From contig CAJWQD010000022.1 in the NCBI GenBank assembly GCA_913045135.1, positions 1 through 34,954 of the forward strand: a DNA stretch of 34,954 bases, in the 5' to 3' direction. Below are positions 1-8,695 of this stretch, in pieces. The translations under genes and the position numbers were made by a program. How positions within the stretch are numbered: the stretch's first letter is position 1; each line of letters starts with the position of its first letter. The stretch is from an uncultured Flammeovirgaceae bacterium (lineage in GTDB: Bacteria; Bacteroidota; Bacteroidia; Cytophagales; Cyclobacteriaceae). The notes beneath the pieces were generated by a model. The model saw only the letters and a program-made list of their open reading frames with translations. It made no database searches and was not told where the DNA came from.

Positions 1-1
1 T

Positions 2-73
2 GGCGTATACATAGTTGAATTTGGATATGGAAATGGTCATAATTATGCATTAATATTTTTGATTCAACAGTGA
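2..73 (+). CDS. Possible C-terminal end of a gene cut by the left edge
   Basis: A frame is open from the window edge to a TGA at 71-73 and gives 23 residues that include VEFGYGNGHNYALI. The residue mix looks protein-like, but the stretch is far too short to assign a family and an open frame of this length can occur by chance. If real, it would lie on the same strand as the large lipoprotein gene, about 330 bases upstream of it. Confidence 0.25.
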   Translation, partial: GVYIVEFGYGNGHNYALIFLIQQ

Positions 74-403
74 GCTTTGCCACTCGATTTATAGAACCCA
101 TTTCTAGTTATCAACCTCTGTAAATATAGAATACTCTAGGTGAACAAAAATGGGTCGGAAATTGAATTTTATGGAGGATATTTTTTAGATAGTATAAAGG
201 GACTATAGCGGTAAGAATTATGAATATCGTGATTAATTTTGTGTGGAAATCCAACATTTTCCTGATTGCTCAAAAAACCTCAATTTTTATCAGTTACATT
301 TAAGCAGAGAAGCCGGGTTCTTTCACCTGGATGCATAAATTTGGGGGTTTTAAGGGATTTAAATTTTTTTGAACCTTTTTCGTAAAATGATCATTAATGA
401 TAT
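74..403. other. Non-coding leader region before the large lipoprotein gene
   Basis: About 330 AT-rich bases with no credible gene. Two weak structures are visible. One is an 8-base inverted repeat, ACCCATTT at 96-103 against AAATGGGT at 148-155. The other is a small GC-richer stem, CCGGGT at 313-318 against ACCTGG at 325-330, with a 6-base loop and one G-U pair, 74-91 bases ahead of the start codon at 404. Neither matches a riboswitch class I know. The region presumably holds the promoter of the downstream gene. Confidence 0.4.
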
Positions 404-3400
404 ATGAGAATAATTGTATTTCTTTTTTCTACATCGTTTCTCTTTTCAATTCTCATTTCCTGTAATGAACAAAGAAACCACAAGCTTTTAGTTTTATACC
501 AAGAAGGTGAACTGAATAATGATTTAAATAGTGAATGCATACGGATACTACAAGAAAGTTCTTTCGTCTTTGATATCATAGATCCAAAGAGCTACAGATT
601 GGGCGATTCTTTGTGGCAAAATAACGCATTAATTATACTTTCAGATCTTCAAACTCTCAATCCACAATGGCAATCAGATATAGAACGATATGTTCAAACG
701 GGAGGAACACTTCTGATACCGGCTGATTCTTTCAATTCATATCATTGGCCTTGGTTGCACCAAGCACAAATTAAAAATGAGAAGTATTTTGATGGAGGGA
801 AGATTGATTTTTTTCAAGATTCTACTAATTTCAAAGCATTATTGAAAACTGCCTTCGAGATAATGAGTATTCAAGCTGATCAAGTGAAATCTAGTCAAGC
901 TCCCAGTAACAGCAGATTCACAAAAATAATTTTAGATGCAGAGGTCAATGAGCCTATGGAGCTCGCCGTCCTTCCAGGCGGTCGTGTATTATTTATTGAA
1001 AGAGAAGGTAATTTTAAAGTATATGATCCCGAGATGCGGACGACGAAGTTATTGCATGCTTTTGATGTAAGTACTGAGGGGAACTATGAAGACGGAATGC
1101 TTGGTTTAACCATTGATCCGAATTACGAGGAAAATAACTGGATATACATTTATTATTCACCGAAAGGTGGGCGCCCAAGACAAAATCTCTCGAGATTTGT
1201 TTTGGCATATCAAGATAGCCTCATACTGCAGAGCGAAAAAGTCATACTTGAGGTGGCCGTCCAACGTGAAACTTGCTGTCATTCAGGAGGGTCCATTTCT
1301 TTTGGACCTAATGGAAATTTATTTTTAAGTACCGGGGATAATACAAATTCCAAAGAATCAGATGGGTATTCCCCTTTGGATGAGAGAGTGGGTCGATCTC
1401 CATTTGATGCACAAAAAGGAGCTTCAAACACTCATGATCTCCGGGGTAAAATATTAAGGATAACGCCAAAGAGAGATGGTACTTATACAATTCCTAAAGG
1501 GAATTTATTTTCTTTAGATGGTTCTGAGGGACGTCCGGAAATTTTTGCTATGGGCTGTAGAAATCCCTTCAGATTCTCAGTTGACCAAAGGACTGGATAT
1601 GTATATTGGGGAGATGTGGGTCCTGATTCTGGAATTGATAGTGAACTTGGACCCCAAAGTTATGATGAGTGGAATCAAGCAAAATCTCCGGGCAACTATG
1701 GATGGCCTTATTTTGAGGCCAATAACAAAGCGTATTCCATGCTTGACTTTGCAACTAAAAAAATTGGTCTGCCGAAAAATCCTCTACATCCGCTTAATGA
1801 CTCTCCTAACAACACTGGTGCTAGGGTATTGCCACCCGCGAGACCTTCCATGATTTGGTATCCTTATGGGGTATCAGACATATGGCCAATGTTGGGTAAA
1901 GGATCACGTAGTGCCATGGCAGGTCCAATATATTATGAGCCTACTACACCTTCTCGGACTGCTTTCCCAGGATATTATAATGGCAAATTATTTATTTATG
2001 AGTGGGCAAGGAATTGGATAAAAGTGGTGTCTTTTGATGACGACTGGAATGTAATAAAAATAGAGCCTTTCTTGTCGAATGAAAAATTTAATAAGCCGAT
2101 AGATATGGAGTTTGATCGGGATGGAAATATGTATTTACTTGAATACGGCGCTAATTACTTTGCCAATAATATTGAAGCTAAGCTTGTCAAAATTGAATAT
2201 AATAGAGGCAATAGAGTGCCTTACGCAGTTATTCAAGCAACGAAAACAAAAGGATCGGCACCCTTTAGCGCAACCTTTTCTGCTAGTCAATCCTATGATT
2301 ATGATCTCAATGATACATTAGTTTTTGATTGGAATTTAAGCGACGGGCGCAAATTTAAGGGTGAAAGTATTAGTTTGACAATCGATTCAATTGGGGTTTA
2401 TGAAATTGCCTTGAACGTTACAGATCGTGATGGAGGAACGGCGACCTCATTTTCACAGATTACAGTGGGAAATGCACCTCCAGAAATCTCTTTAAAATTA
2501 GAGGGTAATGAGTCGTTTTATTTTGGTGAAAGCAAACGGAATTATAATATTCAAGTTACTGATTTGGAAGATGGATCATCGTCCTCAGGAACGATAAATT
2601 CTGATGAGGTAAAAGTTAATTTTACTTATTCAGCCGGTGTTCACGATTTGGCTCTTCTCGGAGAAGCCTTCTATGCAAATGTTATCATATCAGAAGGAAA
2701 ACAACTGATTGAGAATAGTGATTGTAGTTCATGTCACGCCATGGAGACAGCTTCAATTGGACCTGGCTTTAAACGAATTGCTGAGAGGTATAAAAGCACC
2801 TCATCAAACATTTCAAGGTTGGCTTTGAAAATCATACAAGGAGGTAATGGAAATTGGGGCCATAGTTTGATGGCTGCTCACCCAGATTTATCAGTCAATG
2901 ATGCTGAAAGTATGGTTGAATATATTCTTTCTGTGAATAACAACCACAATGAACCTAGCTTGCCTTTGGCTGGAAAATTTTTGTTAAGTGAATCTCAAGA
3001 CATAACTGAAAAAGGTTTGTATGTTATGTCAGTTAGTTATGAAGATCATGGCTACAAAGGAATTCCTTCCATCGAGGCTTCAAAAATACAATTTCTAAGA
3101 GCTCCCTATATACAAGCTGAGGACTATGATATTTTTAAAAACGTAGAACAGCAAAGACCATTTGGTGGATCTTTCGCTTTTGTAAGTAGCTTGAGACATG
3201 GGTCATATGTTGGATATGAAAATATAGACTTGCATGGTGTGAACGAAATTTTGCTCAAAGTAATGCCAATCTCTGGAGGCAAAATAGCTCTTTTTCAAGG
3301 TGGATTAAAGGGAAAGCCTCTGGCTGAATTATATATCCCTAGTTCTGACAAAAATCCAAGTTGGGAGGAAGAAAATTTCAGTGAATATAGTTTTATCGTT

Positions 3401-3505
3401 AATAATTCAAAAGAAGGTTCAGATGTCCTATTCTTATTGTTCACAGATGCTGGTGATACCAAAGTTGATATGAATTTAGATCAAATTGTTTTCAAGCAGA
3501 AATAA
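404..3505 (+). CDS. Modular lipoprotein: short ThuA-like module, PQQ-type glucose/sorbosone dehydrogenase, PKD, cytochrome c, CBM6-like
   Basis: A 1033-residue exported lipoprotein. A hydrophobic leader ends in the lipobox LISC, with the lipid-bearing Cys at 20. Residues about 25-150 resemble a shortened ThuA-like domain (YVQTGG near 112, then a W-P-W motif). Residues about 170-600 form a glucose/sorbosone dehydrogenase beta-propeller, with CCHSGGS at 291-297 and GCRNPFR further on. A PKD domain follows at about 610-700, then a class I cytochrome c with C774-x-x-C777-H778 and a likely axial Met 823 before the HP pair, then a CBM6-like carbohydrate-binding module from about 900. By family, the propeller oxidises a sugar or polyol with PQQ and passes electrons to the heme at the membrane surface. 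The substrate cannot be told from sequence. No partner gene lies on the same strand within 3 kb. Confidence 0.9.
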   Translation: MRIIVFLFSTSFLFSILISCNEQRNHKLLVLYQEGELNNDLNSECIRILQESSFVFDIIDPKSYRLGDSLWQNNALIILSDLQTLNPQWQSDIERYVQTGGTLLIPADSFNSYHWPWLHQAQIKNEKYFDGGKIDFFQDSTNFKALLKTAFEIMSIQADQVKSSQAPSNSRFTKIILDAEVNEPMELAVLPGGRVLFIEREGNFKVYDPEMRTTKLLHAFDVSTEGNYEDGMLGLTIDPNYEENNWIYIYYSPKGGRPRQNLSRFVLAYQDSLILQSEKVILEVAVQRETCCHSGGSISFGPNGNLFLSTGDNTNSKESDGYSPLDERVGRSPFDAQKGASNTHDLRGKILRITPKRDGTYTIPKGNLFSLDGSEGRPEIFAMGCRNPFRFSVDQRTGYVYWGDVGPDSGIDSELGPQSYDEWNQAKSPGNYGWPYFEANNKAYSMLDFATKKIGLPKNPLHPLNDSPNNTGARVLPPARPSMIWYPYGVSDIWPMLGKGSRSAMAGPIYYEPTTPSRTAFPGYYNGKLFIYEWARNWIKVVSFDDDWNVIKIEPFLSNEKFNKPIDMEFDRDGNMYLLEYGANYFANNIEAKLVKIEYNRGNRVPYAVIQATKTKGSAPFSATFSASQSYDYDLNDTLVFDWNLSDGRKFKGESISLTIDSIGVYEIALNVTDRDGGTATSFSQITVGNAPPEISLKLEGNESFYFGESKRNYNIQVTDLEDGSSSSGTINSDEVKVNFTYSAGVHDLALLGEAFYANVIISEGKQLIENSDCSSCHAMETASIGPGFKRIAERYKSTSSNISRLALKIIQGGNGNWGHSLMAAHPDLSVNDAESMVEYILSVNNNHNEPSLPLAGKFLLSESQDITEKGLYVMSVSYEDHGYKGIPSIEASKIQFLRAPYIQAEDYDIFKNVEQQRPFGGSFAFVSSLRHGSYVGYENIDLHGVNEILLKVMPISGGKIALFQGGLKGKPLAELYIPSSDKNPSWEEENFSEYSFIVNNSKEGSDVLFLLFTDAGDTKVDMNLDQIVFKQK

Positions 3506-3975
3506 TATTGTGCTGTTCCAATAGGTTCTTGGCTCAATTGGTATAATACATATATTTGTTATACTAAAATTATATTAATTTTTCCTAGTGAAAAAGAGGT
3601 CTAGCTGTGCGCTTTTCTTTGCGTTGACCAGTAATCATTATCAAATGTCTGAGAATAGAGATTTTTATCGGAAGATAAAGAAGCGATTCTTTAAATGGGA
3701 TATATGATTCTCTATTTTATTGATTGAAGCGAGTAAATATTAAGTTAGTTTAGTAGTAGAATAGTCTATATTGATTTAATGGACCAAAGGGTCAAATTAT
3801 TTCAACTTCAGCTATTTATATGAAATCACCTTTCGTTAAGGATATTTTTAATAGAGTACAGTCTTTTACTGATAATTAAGCTATCAATGATTATACGTGC
3901 CTATCTGCTCGATTGAAGAGTTGATAAGTAAGGGTAAATTGATCTGAGCAGGGATTAATATCGAAATTCATTAAT
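3506..3975. other. Intergenic spacer between convergent genes
   Basis: 470 AT-rich bases without a supportable gene. There is a short perfect stem, TTTTTC at 3579-3584 against GAAAAA at 3590-3595 with loop CTAGT. A longer-range pair is CTGCTC at 3905-3910 against GAGCAG at 3946-3951. No U-tract follows either, so I do not call a terminator, although both flanking genes must end transcription here. Confidence 0.4.
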
Positions 3976-5058
3976 TCAAACTTGGTATATCATTGCATTT
4001 ATGTTCATACCTGCACCTACAGAGGCAAATATGATTTTATCACCTTTTTCAATTTGATGTCCATCTAATTCGTTTTTTAAAATGAGATCGAGCAGAGTTG
4101 GAATTGTAGCGACTGATGAGTTGCCAAGCCAAGAAATAGTCATTGGCATTACATCAACAGGGACAGATAAATCACCTTCAAGTTTATATAGTCTGTTGAG
4201 AATGGCATCATCCATTTTTCCATTGGCCTGATGTATGAGTACTTTTTTTATGTCACTGAGTAAGATACCACTTTTATTTAGGCAAGCTTGAATGGCTTTA
4301 GGCACATGGTTTAAGGCATATTGATATAGTTTCCGACCATGCATTTTTAAATAAATGCCTTTTTTGGTACCATTTTCCGGTAAATAAGAATCTCCCATAA
4401 AAAGCATTTCTGAATGCTCTAAAGTATCTGATCGTGTTTTGTGAGTTAAAATACCAGTTGGTGTATTACTTTTTTGAGAAGTCAATAAGGTAGCTCCTGC
4501 ACCATCAGCATAGATCATGCTATCTCTATCATGAGGGTCTGAAATTCGAGAAAGTATGTCTGCTCCAATCACTAAAACATTATGGGCCTCTCCTGATTTG
4601 ATGTAATAATCTGCTTGTATCATAGCCTGGAGCCAACCAGGACATCCAAAAAGAAGGTCATATGCGACCGTATTTGGATTTGCAATATTTAATTTTTTCT
4701 TGACTCGAGCGGCTAGACTTGGAAGAATATCTACTCCTGTATTACCATATCTTAGCTCACCAAAATTTTGAGCAAAAATAATATAATCAAGAGACTCACG
4801 CTCAATTCCAGATGAATTTAATGCATCCTCAGCAGCCAACCAACCAAGATCGGAAGTAGTTAAGTTATTATCTGCAAATCGTCTTTGGTTGATGGTGGTA
4901 ATTTGCTCAAACTTTTCTATTATTTCAATGTTAGAATGAGAAAATGCCTTCCCGGAAGCATCTGTAAAATGATTATCTAAAAAGACTTCGTTGGGTATGA
5001 TATTTGTCGGAATGTATTTACCTGTGCCGCAAATAACACTGTATATTTTTTTTGACAT
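3976..5058 (-). CDS. 3-oxoacyl-ACP synthase III-family (KAS III/FabH-like) protein
   Basis: 360 residues with the thiolase fold. The Cys-His-Asn triad of KAS III is visible: C139 in FGCPGW, H276 in HQAN and N313 in WLGNSS. The glycine-rich end GAGMNINAM also fits. By family it forms a carbon-carbon bond between an acyl-CoA or acyl donor bound to Cys139 and a malonyl-ACP-type extender. It is about 40 residues longer than housekeeping FabH, with the extra length in the N-terminal part (about 30-60), and no other fatty-acid genes are nearby. I read it as a FabH paralogue acting in a side pathway rather than the main initiator. It is transcribed in the same direction as the PqqB-like gene, 145 bases downstream of it. 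Confidence 0.85.
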   Translation of the reverse strand: MSKKIYSVICGTGKYIPTNIIPNEVFLDNHFTDASGKAFSHSNIEIIEKFEQITTINQRRFADNNLTTSDLGWLAAEDALNSSGIERESLDYIIFAQNFGELRYGNTGVDILPSLAARVKKKLNIANPNTVAYDLLFGCPGWLQAMIQADYYIKSGEAHNVLVIGADILSRISDPHDRDSMIYADGAGATLLTSQKSNTPTGILTHKTRSDTLEHSEMLFMGDSYLPENGTKKGIYLKMHGRKLYQYALNHVPKAIQACLNKSGILLSDIKKVLIHQANGKMDDAILNRLYKLEGDLSVPVDVMPMTISWLGNSSVATIPTLLDLILKNELDGHQIEKGDKIIFASVGAGMNINAMIYQV

Positions 5059-5075
5059 GCCTATTAGACTTTGTG

Positions 5076-5102
5076 TAACCTTAAAATAGCTTTTTTAGGT
5101 TA
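5076..5102 (-). promoter_or_regulatory. Inverted repeat just upstream of the KAS III-like gene
   Basis: Arms 5076-5086 and 5092-5102 pair at ten of eleven positions around a 5-base loop. The left arm reads TAACCTTAAAA. On the transcribed minus strand it lies 18-44 bases before the start codon at 5058, so it would be either an operator overlapping the promoter or a hairpin in the 5' leader. It has no U-tract in the minus direction that would make it a terminator for the upstream gene. Confidence 0.35.
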
Positions 5103-5203
5103 ATTCAATACTAATTCTAACGCTAAATTAGTATAAAAAACCTAATTATTTTAAAATAGATCTGTCTATGTTGATTAATATTTATAAATAATCATAATTG
5201 ATT

Positions 5204-6154
5204 TTATAATGGAAATTCTTTTAAGTACTCAGCCACATGAAATCCTCTTTTCCTGATTTTTTGGGCCTGTTTAGAATGTTTATTTAATCCGGCATTTGTG
5301 TGATTTAGATGAATGAAGTGAATTTTGTTTCTTTCTTTAGAGGGCATTGAGGAAAATAAATCCATTGTTTCATTAATAAAAGGATGGGGAATTTCTGAAA
5401 TATTTCTATGTTTGATTTCATCGCTTTCTAAGAAGCTCCCATCAATGAAAGCATAATTAACAAGTGTTATTTTTTCTATGATATCTTCTTCCCACTTATT
5501 CCATTTATCAATATCAGGAATGAACAGCGCTGTTTTATTTGGGCCTTCGATTTGATAACCTACCGTTTCTGAAAACTCATCGCGGTGAGGGACCAAAAAA
5601 GGTTTGACTTTTATTAGAGGATTAATATGAAAATAAGCCTTATTTACTAACGGCTGAATTTCAATGTTTTTTTCATTTATTAATTGATTCCAAGGTCCAT
5701 TTTTCTCTAAAAAAAGTTGCATTTTAGGCATTGCGAAAACTGTTGTTCGGTGGCTGTTAAAAGCTTCTTTACCTAGGTACATGAGTCCTGTGTAATGTCC
5801 AATGTGCGCGTGCGTTAAAAATATGCCATTGGGTATATTTTCATTTTGGAACGGAGTAAACATTTGTAATGCTTTTAGCTGCTCTGGGAAATCTGGTGTG
5901 GCTTCAAAAAGGAAGCTTTGCTCATTAATAGGATCAACCAATCCTAAGCAGGTTACTTTTCTTTTAAGATTTGGATTTTCCCAAAGTGCGGCACAACAAG
6001 ATTTATTACATCCAATATGAGGGGAACCTCCATCTTGAACATTACCCAGAATAACCAGAAAAGGAGTTGATTGCCTATGAGAATCTATTTCAGGCTTTAT
6101 TAGTACATCCAAAATTTGTATACCGATAAAAGACAAAAAAATGATAATTGACAT
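5204..6154 (-). CDS. PqqB-like metallo-beta-lactamase-fold hydrolase
   Basis: 316 residues. A hydrophobic segment at 2-19 may be a signal or membrane anchor. The PqqB-type start ILGNVQDGGSPHIGC is clear, followed by a Cys cluster (C49, C53, C54) and FEATPDFPEQL, matching the PqqB pattern of Cys cluster then SPD. The metal site of the fold is present as TH115AH117IGH120, with H190 in VPHRDE and D214/D216 further on. In PQQ biosynthesis PqqB is a non-heme iron hydroxylase, but many Bacteroidota carry such homologues without a pqq operon and their function is unknown. No pqqA, C, D or E is visible here. Its closeness to a PQQ-type dehydrogenase 1.7 kb away is suggestive only. Confidence 0.8.
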   Translation of the reverse strand: MSIIIFLSFIGIQILDVLIKPEIDSHRQSTPFLVILGNVQDGGSPHIGCNKSCCAALWENPNLKRKVTCLGLVDPINEQSFLFEATPDFPEQLKALQMFTPFQNENIPNGIFLTHAHIGHYTGLMYLGKEAFNSHRTTVFAMPKMQLFLEKNGPWNQLINEKNIEIQPLVNKAYFHINPLIKVKPFLVPHRDEFSETVGYQIEGPNKTALFIPDIDKWNKWEEDIIEKITLVNYAFIDGSFLESDEIKHRNISEIPHPFINETMDLFSSMPSKERNKIHFIHLNHTNAGLNKHSKQAQKIRKRGFHVAEYLKEFPL

Positions 6155-6204
6155 ATTTAAGTAATTTTAAGTTTTGGAGATATAACTAATTAAAATAAAG
6201 GCAT

Positions 6205-6232
6205 AAAAAAAGGAGTAGTTTCAAACTACCCC
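6205..6232 (-). terminator. Rho-independent terminator of the secreted two-repeat protein gene
   Basis: Read on the minus strand, GGGGTAGT (6232-6225) pairs with ACTACTCC (6219-6212) around a 5-base loop, giving an 8-base-pair stem with one G-U pair, followed directly by seven U (6211-6205). It sits 26 bases after the stop codon of the gene at 6258-6851 and separates it from the PqqB-like gene downstream. This is the best-formed terminator in the window. Confidence 0.85.
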
Positions 6233-6257
6233 TTAAACTTAAATAAACAAGAAGAAA

Positions 6258-6851
6258 TTATTTTAATGATATGGGCTTATTGTAGATTTTACCATTTGTA
6301 TATAGCTGGACGGTGTAATCGCCTGAACTGAGTTGAGAAAGATCAAAGGATTGACCTAGATTAACACTTCCAGACAGCTTTTTTTCTGAGATTATATTAT
6401 GTTCTTCATCAATTATTGAAATTTCCAACTTTTCATTGTTCAAGGCAAGTAAGCTAACATTAAGTTGTTTATTCTTCAACATTATCTGAGGTTTGAATGT
6501 TGTATTTTTGTCTTCATTAGTCGTAACCACTCTGCCTTTACTTTTGGTTAAGATTGTAGTCACAATTTTGTAATTGTCTTCTATTCGTAATTTGTAATTC
6601 CCATCGGGCAATTCCGTTAAGTTTAGAGAGCGTTGGAATATATCGGTGCTCGCGATATTTTCTTTGTAGAGTATTTCTCCTCTTTGATTCAGTAATAGGC
6701 ATTTTGTATCATATTTGACATCTGATAACTGAATAACGAATGAATAATTATTTGAAGAAATAATTTCTAAATCAACAAGGTGGTCAGCTTTTGTCAAATT
6801 GACTAATAATAGGAAGTATATAATGGATATTTGGATCTTTAAGTGTTTCAT
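6258..6851 (-). CDS. Secreted protein with two beta-sandwich-like repeats, function unknown
   Basis: 197 residues with a Sec signal peptide (hydrophobic core about 8-20, likely cleavage near Ala22). The mature part looks like two tandem units of about 80 residues, 23-105 and 115-197. Each ends in a matching pattern: LTELPDGNYKLRIEDN in the first and LSQLSSGDYTVQLYTNG in the second. This resembles the short Ig-like C-terminal modules common in secreted Bacteroidota proteins (DUF3244-like), but I cannot name a function. It is divergent from an AraC-type regulator and has its own terminator, so it is probably a single-gene transcript controlled from the palindromic spacer. Confidence 0.75.
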   Translation of the reverse strand: MKHLKIQISIIYFLLLVNLTKADHLVDLEIISSNNYSFVIQLSDVKYDTKCLLLNQRGEILYKENIASTDIFQRSLNLTELPDGNYKLRIEDNYKIVTTILTKSKGRVVTTNEDKNTTFKPQIMLKNKQLNVSLLALNNEKLEISIIDEEHNIISEKKLSGSVNLGQSFDLSQLSSGDYTVQLYTNGKIYNKPISLK

Positions 6852-6896
6852 GTTAAAATCATTTTATGGATAAATATTAAAACAAAATTATTTGGT

Positions 6897-6918
6897 TGAT
6901 GTGATATATAACACATCA
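6897..6918. promoter_or_regulatory. CRP-like dyad in the divergent spacer
   Basis: TGATGTG (6897-6903) and CACATCA (6912-6918) are perfect inverted arms around 8 bases. The core TGTGA-N6-ACACA differs by one base from the CRP-family pattern TGTGA-N6-TCACA. It is centred about 56 bases upstream of the secreted-protein start codon at 6851. It could bind a CRP/FNR-family protein or another dimeric regulator. This is inference from pattern only. Confidence 0.4.
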
Positions 6919-6930
6919 TAATTTTCCAAT

Positions 6931-6974
6931 TTATGTTATATTTTAACAATTTTTATTGTTAAAATATAAAATAA
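6931..6974. promoter_or_regulatory. Long near-perfect palindrome in the divergent spacer
   Basis: Arms 6931-6950 and 6955-6974 pair at 19 of 20 positions around TTTT; the inner 15 pairs (6936-6950 with 6955-6969) are perfect. It is entirely A/T-rich except for one C and one G in matching positions. It lies between two divergent start codons, so it is unlikely to be a terminator. It may be an operator for the AraC-type regulator or another factor, or may extrude as a cruciform. Confidence 0.6.
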
Positions 6975-7040
6975 TGTTAATAATGAATATATATGTGTTA
7001 ATTTAGCATCAAATGAAAAGTCACCTTTTAATGAATTTCT

Positions 7041-7913
7041 ATGATTTTTACGAATCCTAAATTTGAAAAGATCAGCACTCCACATGGGGGATCTATTTTA
7101 ATAAGAAAATTTTCACATATACCCCGAGATACTCGTGCTTATTGGCACTATCATCCTGAATTGGAGTTAGTGTATGTACGTGGAGGTAGTGGAAAACGGC
7201 ATGTAGGAAGTCATTTATCTTATTTCCAGGAGGGGGAACTTGTTTTGATTGGTTCTGATCTCCCCCATCAAGGATTCACCAATAGGTTGAGCGGACATAG
7301 TTGTGAAACTGTTGTTCACTGGTCGGCAGATTTTTTAGGTTCTGATTTTTTTGACGTCGCGGAAATGGCACCTATCAAAAGGATGTTTGAGTTGTCTAGA
7401 AAAGGGTTGGCCTTCACGGGAAAAATCAAATTGGCCGTTGGTACTAAATTAGAAAGGCTTTATGAGTTAAATCATTTTAAACAAGTGACAAGATTATTGG
7501 AAATACTTAATGAGTTAGCCTTGTCCGATGAATACATTATTTTGAATGCTGATGGCTTTTCTTTTGAGATAGAGGGACAAGATAATGATCGTATTAATAT
7601 GGTTTTTAATCATGTGCGTGAGCATTTTCAAGAAGTGATTACCTTGAACGATATTGCCGATTTAGTAAGTATGACCGAACCTTCTTTTTGTCGTTATTTT
7701 AAGAAATTAACGAGTAAAACCTTTGTTCAATTTTTAAACGAATATCGACTGGTTCATGCATCCAAGTTATTAGCAGAAAAAAAAATCAATATAACTGAAG
7801 TATGTTATGAAAGTGGATTCGGTAATTTCTCTCATTTTAACAAGCAGTTTAAGATATTTACTGGTAAAACACCTTCCCGATATAGACAAGATTTAAAACA
7901 GATAATTCAATAG
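7041..7913 (+). CDS. AraC-family transcriptional regulator with cupin sensor domain
   Basis: 290 residues. The N-terminal half is an AraC-type cupin, with H36-Y-H38-P-E40 and a later PHQGF motif at about 75-79, and probably binds a small ligand. Residues about 184-285 hold the double helix-turn-helix: LNDIADLVSMTEPSFCRYFK for the first and ITEVCYESGFGNFSHFNKQF for the second, ending in the usual GKTPSRYR. By family these regulators often control sugar-use genes. It is divergent from the secreted two-repeat protein, with a 189-base spacer that contains two inverted repeats, so it may control that gene, itself, or both. Confidence 0.9.
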   Translation: MIFTNPKFEKISTPHGGSILIRKFSHIPRDTRAYWHYHPELELVYVRGGSGKRHVGSHLSYFQEGELVLIGSDLPHQGFTNRLSGHSCETVVHWSADFLGSDFFDVAEMAPIKRMFELSRKGLAFTGKIKLAVGTKLERLYELNHFKQVTRLLEILNELALSDEYIILNADGFSFEIEGQDNDRINMVFNHVREHFQEVITLNDIADLVSMTEPSFCRYFKKLTSKTFVQFLNEYRLVHASKLLAEKKINITEVCYESGFGNFSHFNKQFKIFTGKTPSRYRQDLKQIIQ

Positions 7914-8068
7914 AATAAGATTATTTAGTTCTAAAGATACATATTGCGCTGATGAACTCTGTAAAATTGAGATTATCTGCTATGATTGTTCCATGAAAGG
8001 GTAGAAATTTGAGAATTGTTAATACTTAATTTAACCTTAGCTTTGCTTGAAAATAATTGATTGTTAAA

Positions 8069-8695
8069 ATGGATTTGTTTTTAGTCATTTGTGGAGCGTT
8101 GATTTCAGTTATGAATCCTTTAGGGTCTGTGCCTATTTTTGTAGGATTGACGCAAGAGCAAACTACACTCGAAAGGAACAAAATTGCTTTTTGGGCTTCT
8201 TTCAATGTTTTTGTCATATTATTGATCTCTTTTTTTGCAGGTAAATTCATTTTAATATTTTTCGGTATTACTCTTAATTCATTAAAAATTGCAGGGGGAT
8301 TAATTATTACTTTTTCAGGGTTTTCTTTATTGACAGGAGCCTTTGCTAAATCCAAAGGAATGAGTAAGATCTCAGTTCAAGAAGATATCAACACGAGATC
8401 AGATATTTCGTTAACCCCATTGGCGCTTCCTATGATTGCGGGACCTGGGACTATTTCATTATTGATTACTTTCAATCAAGAACATACAGGTTTGGAAAAT
8501 GTCATAATCATCTTGGGGGCTATAGCTATTTCAACACTTTTCGTTTTCTTAATACTCAGAAGTTCCTTTATCATTGTTAGAGCAATGGGTGCCTCAGGTA
8601 TCAATGCATTATCCAGAATTATAGGATTTATTGTGATCGCTATTGGCATTGAGTTCATTACGGGTGCGTTAATTAGTATTTTTTATATCAAATAG
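8069..8695 (+). CDS. MarC-family integral membrane protein
   Basis: 208 residues from the ATG at 8069; a TTG at 8057 would add four residues, but the ATG matches the usual family start. The two halves each carry the MarC signature: NPLGSVPIFVGLT near the N-terminus and LALPMIAGPGTIS in the middle. About six hydrophobic segments are visible, separated by a charged loop at about 95-115. MarC proteins sit in the inner membrane. Their transported substrate, if any, is not established, and the older link to multiple antibiotic resistance was not upheld. It stands alone, 155 bases after the AraC-type gene. Confidence 0.88.
   Translation: MDLFLVICGALISVMNPLGSVPIFVGLTQEQTTLERNKIAFWASFNVFVILLISFFAGKFILIFFGITLNSLKIAGGLIITFSGFSLLTGAFAKSKGMSKISVQEDINTRSDISLTPLALPMIAGPGTISLLITFNQEHTGLENVIIILGAIAISTLFVFLILRSSFIIVRAMGASGINALSRIIGFIVIAIGIEFITGALISIFYIK

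Noticed and set aside
3640-3710. Possible transposase remnant (short frame with RDFYRKIKKRFFKW)
   Set aside because: Too short, no inverted repeats or target duplication around it.
6914-6941. dif-like site (TTATGTTATAT resembles a XerD arm)
   Set aside because: The other arm does not match, and the sequence is part of the long A/T palindrome.
8057-8068. TTG start for the MarC gene
   Set aside because: The ATG at 8069 gives the usual family N-terminus.
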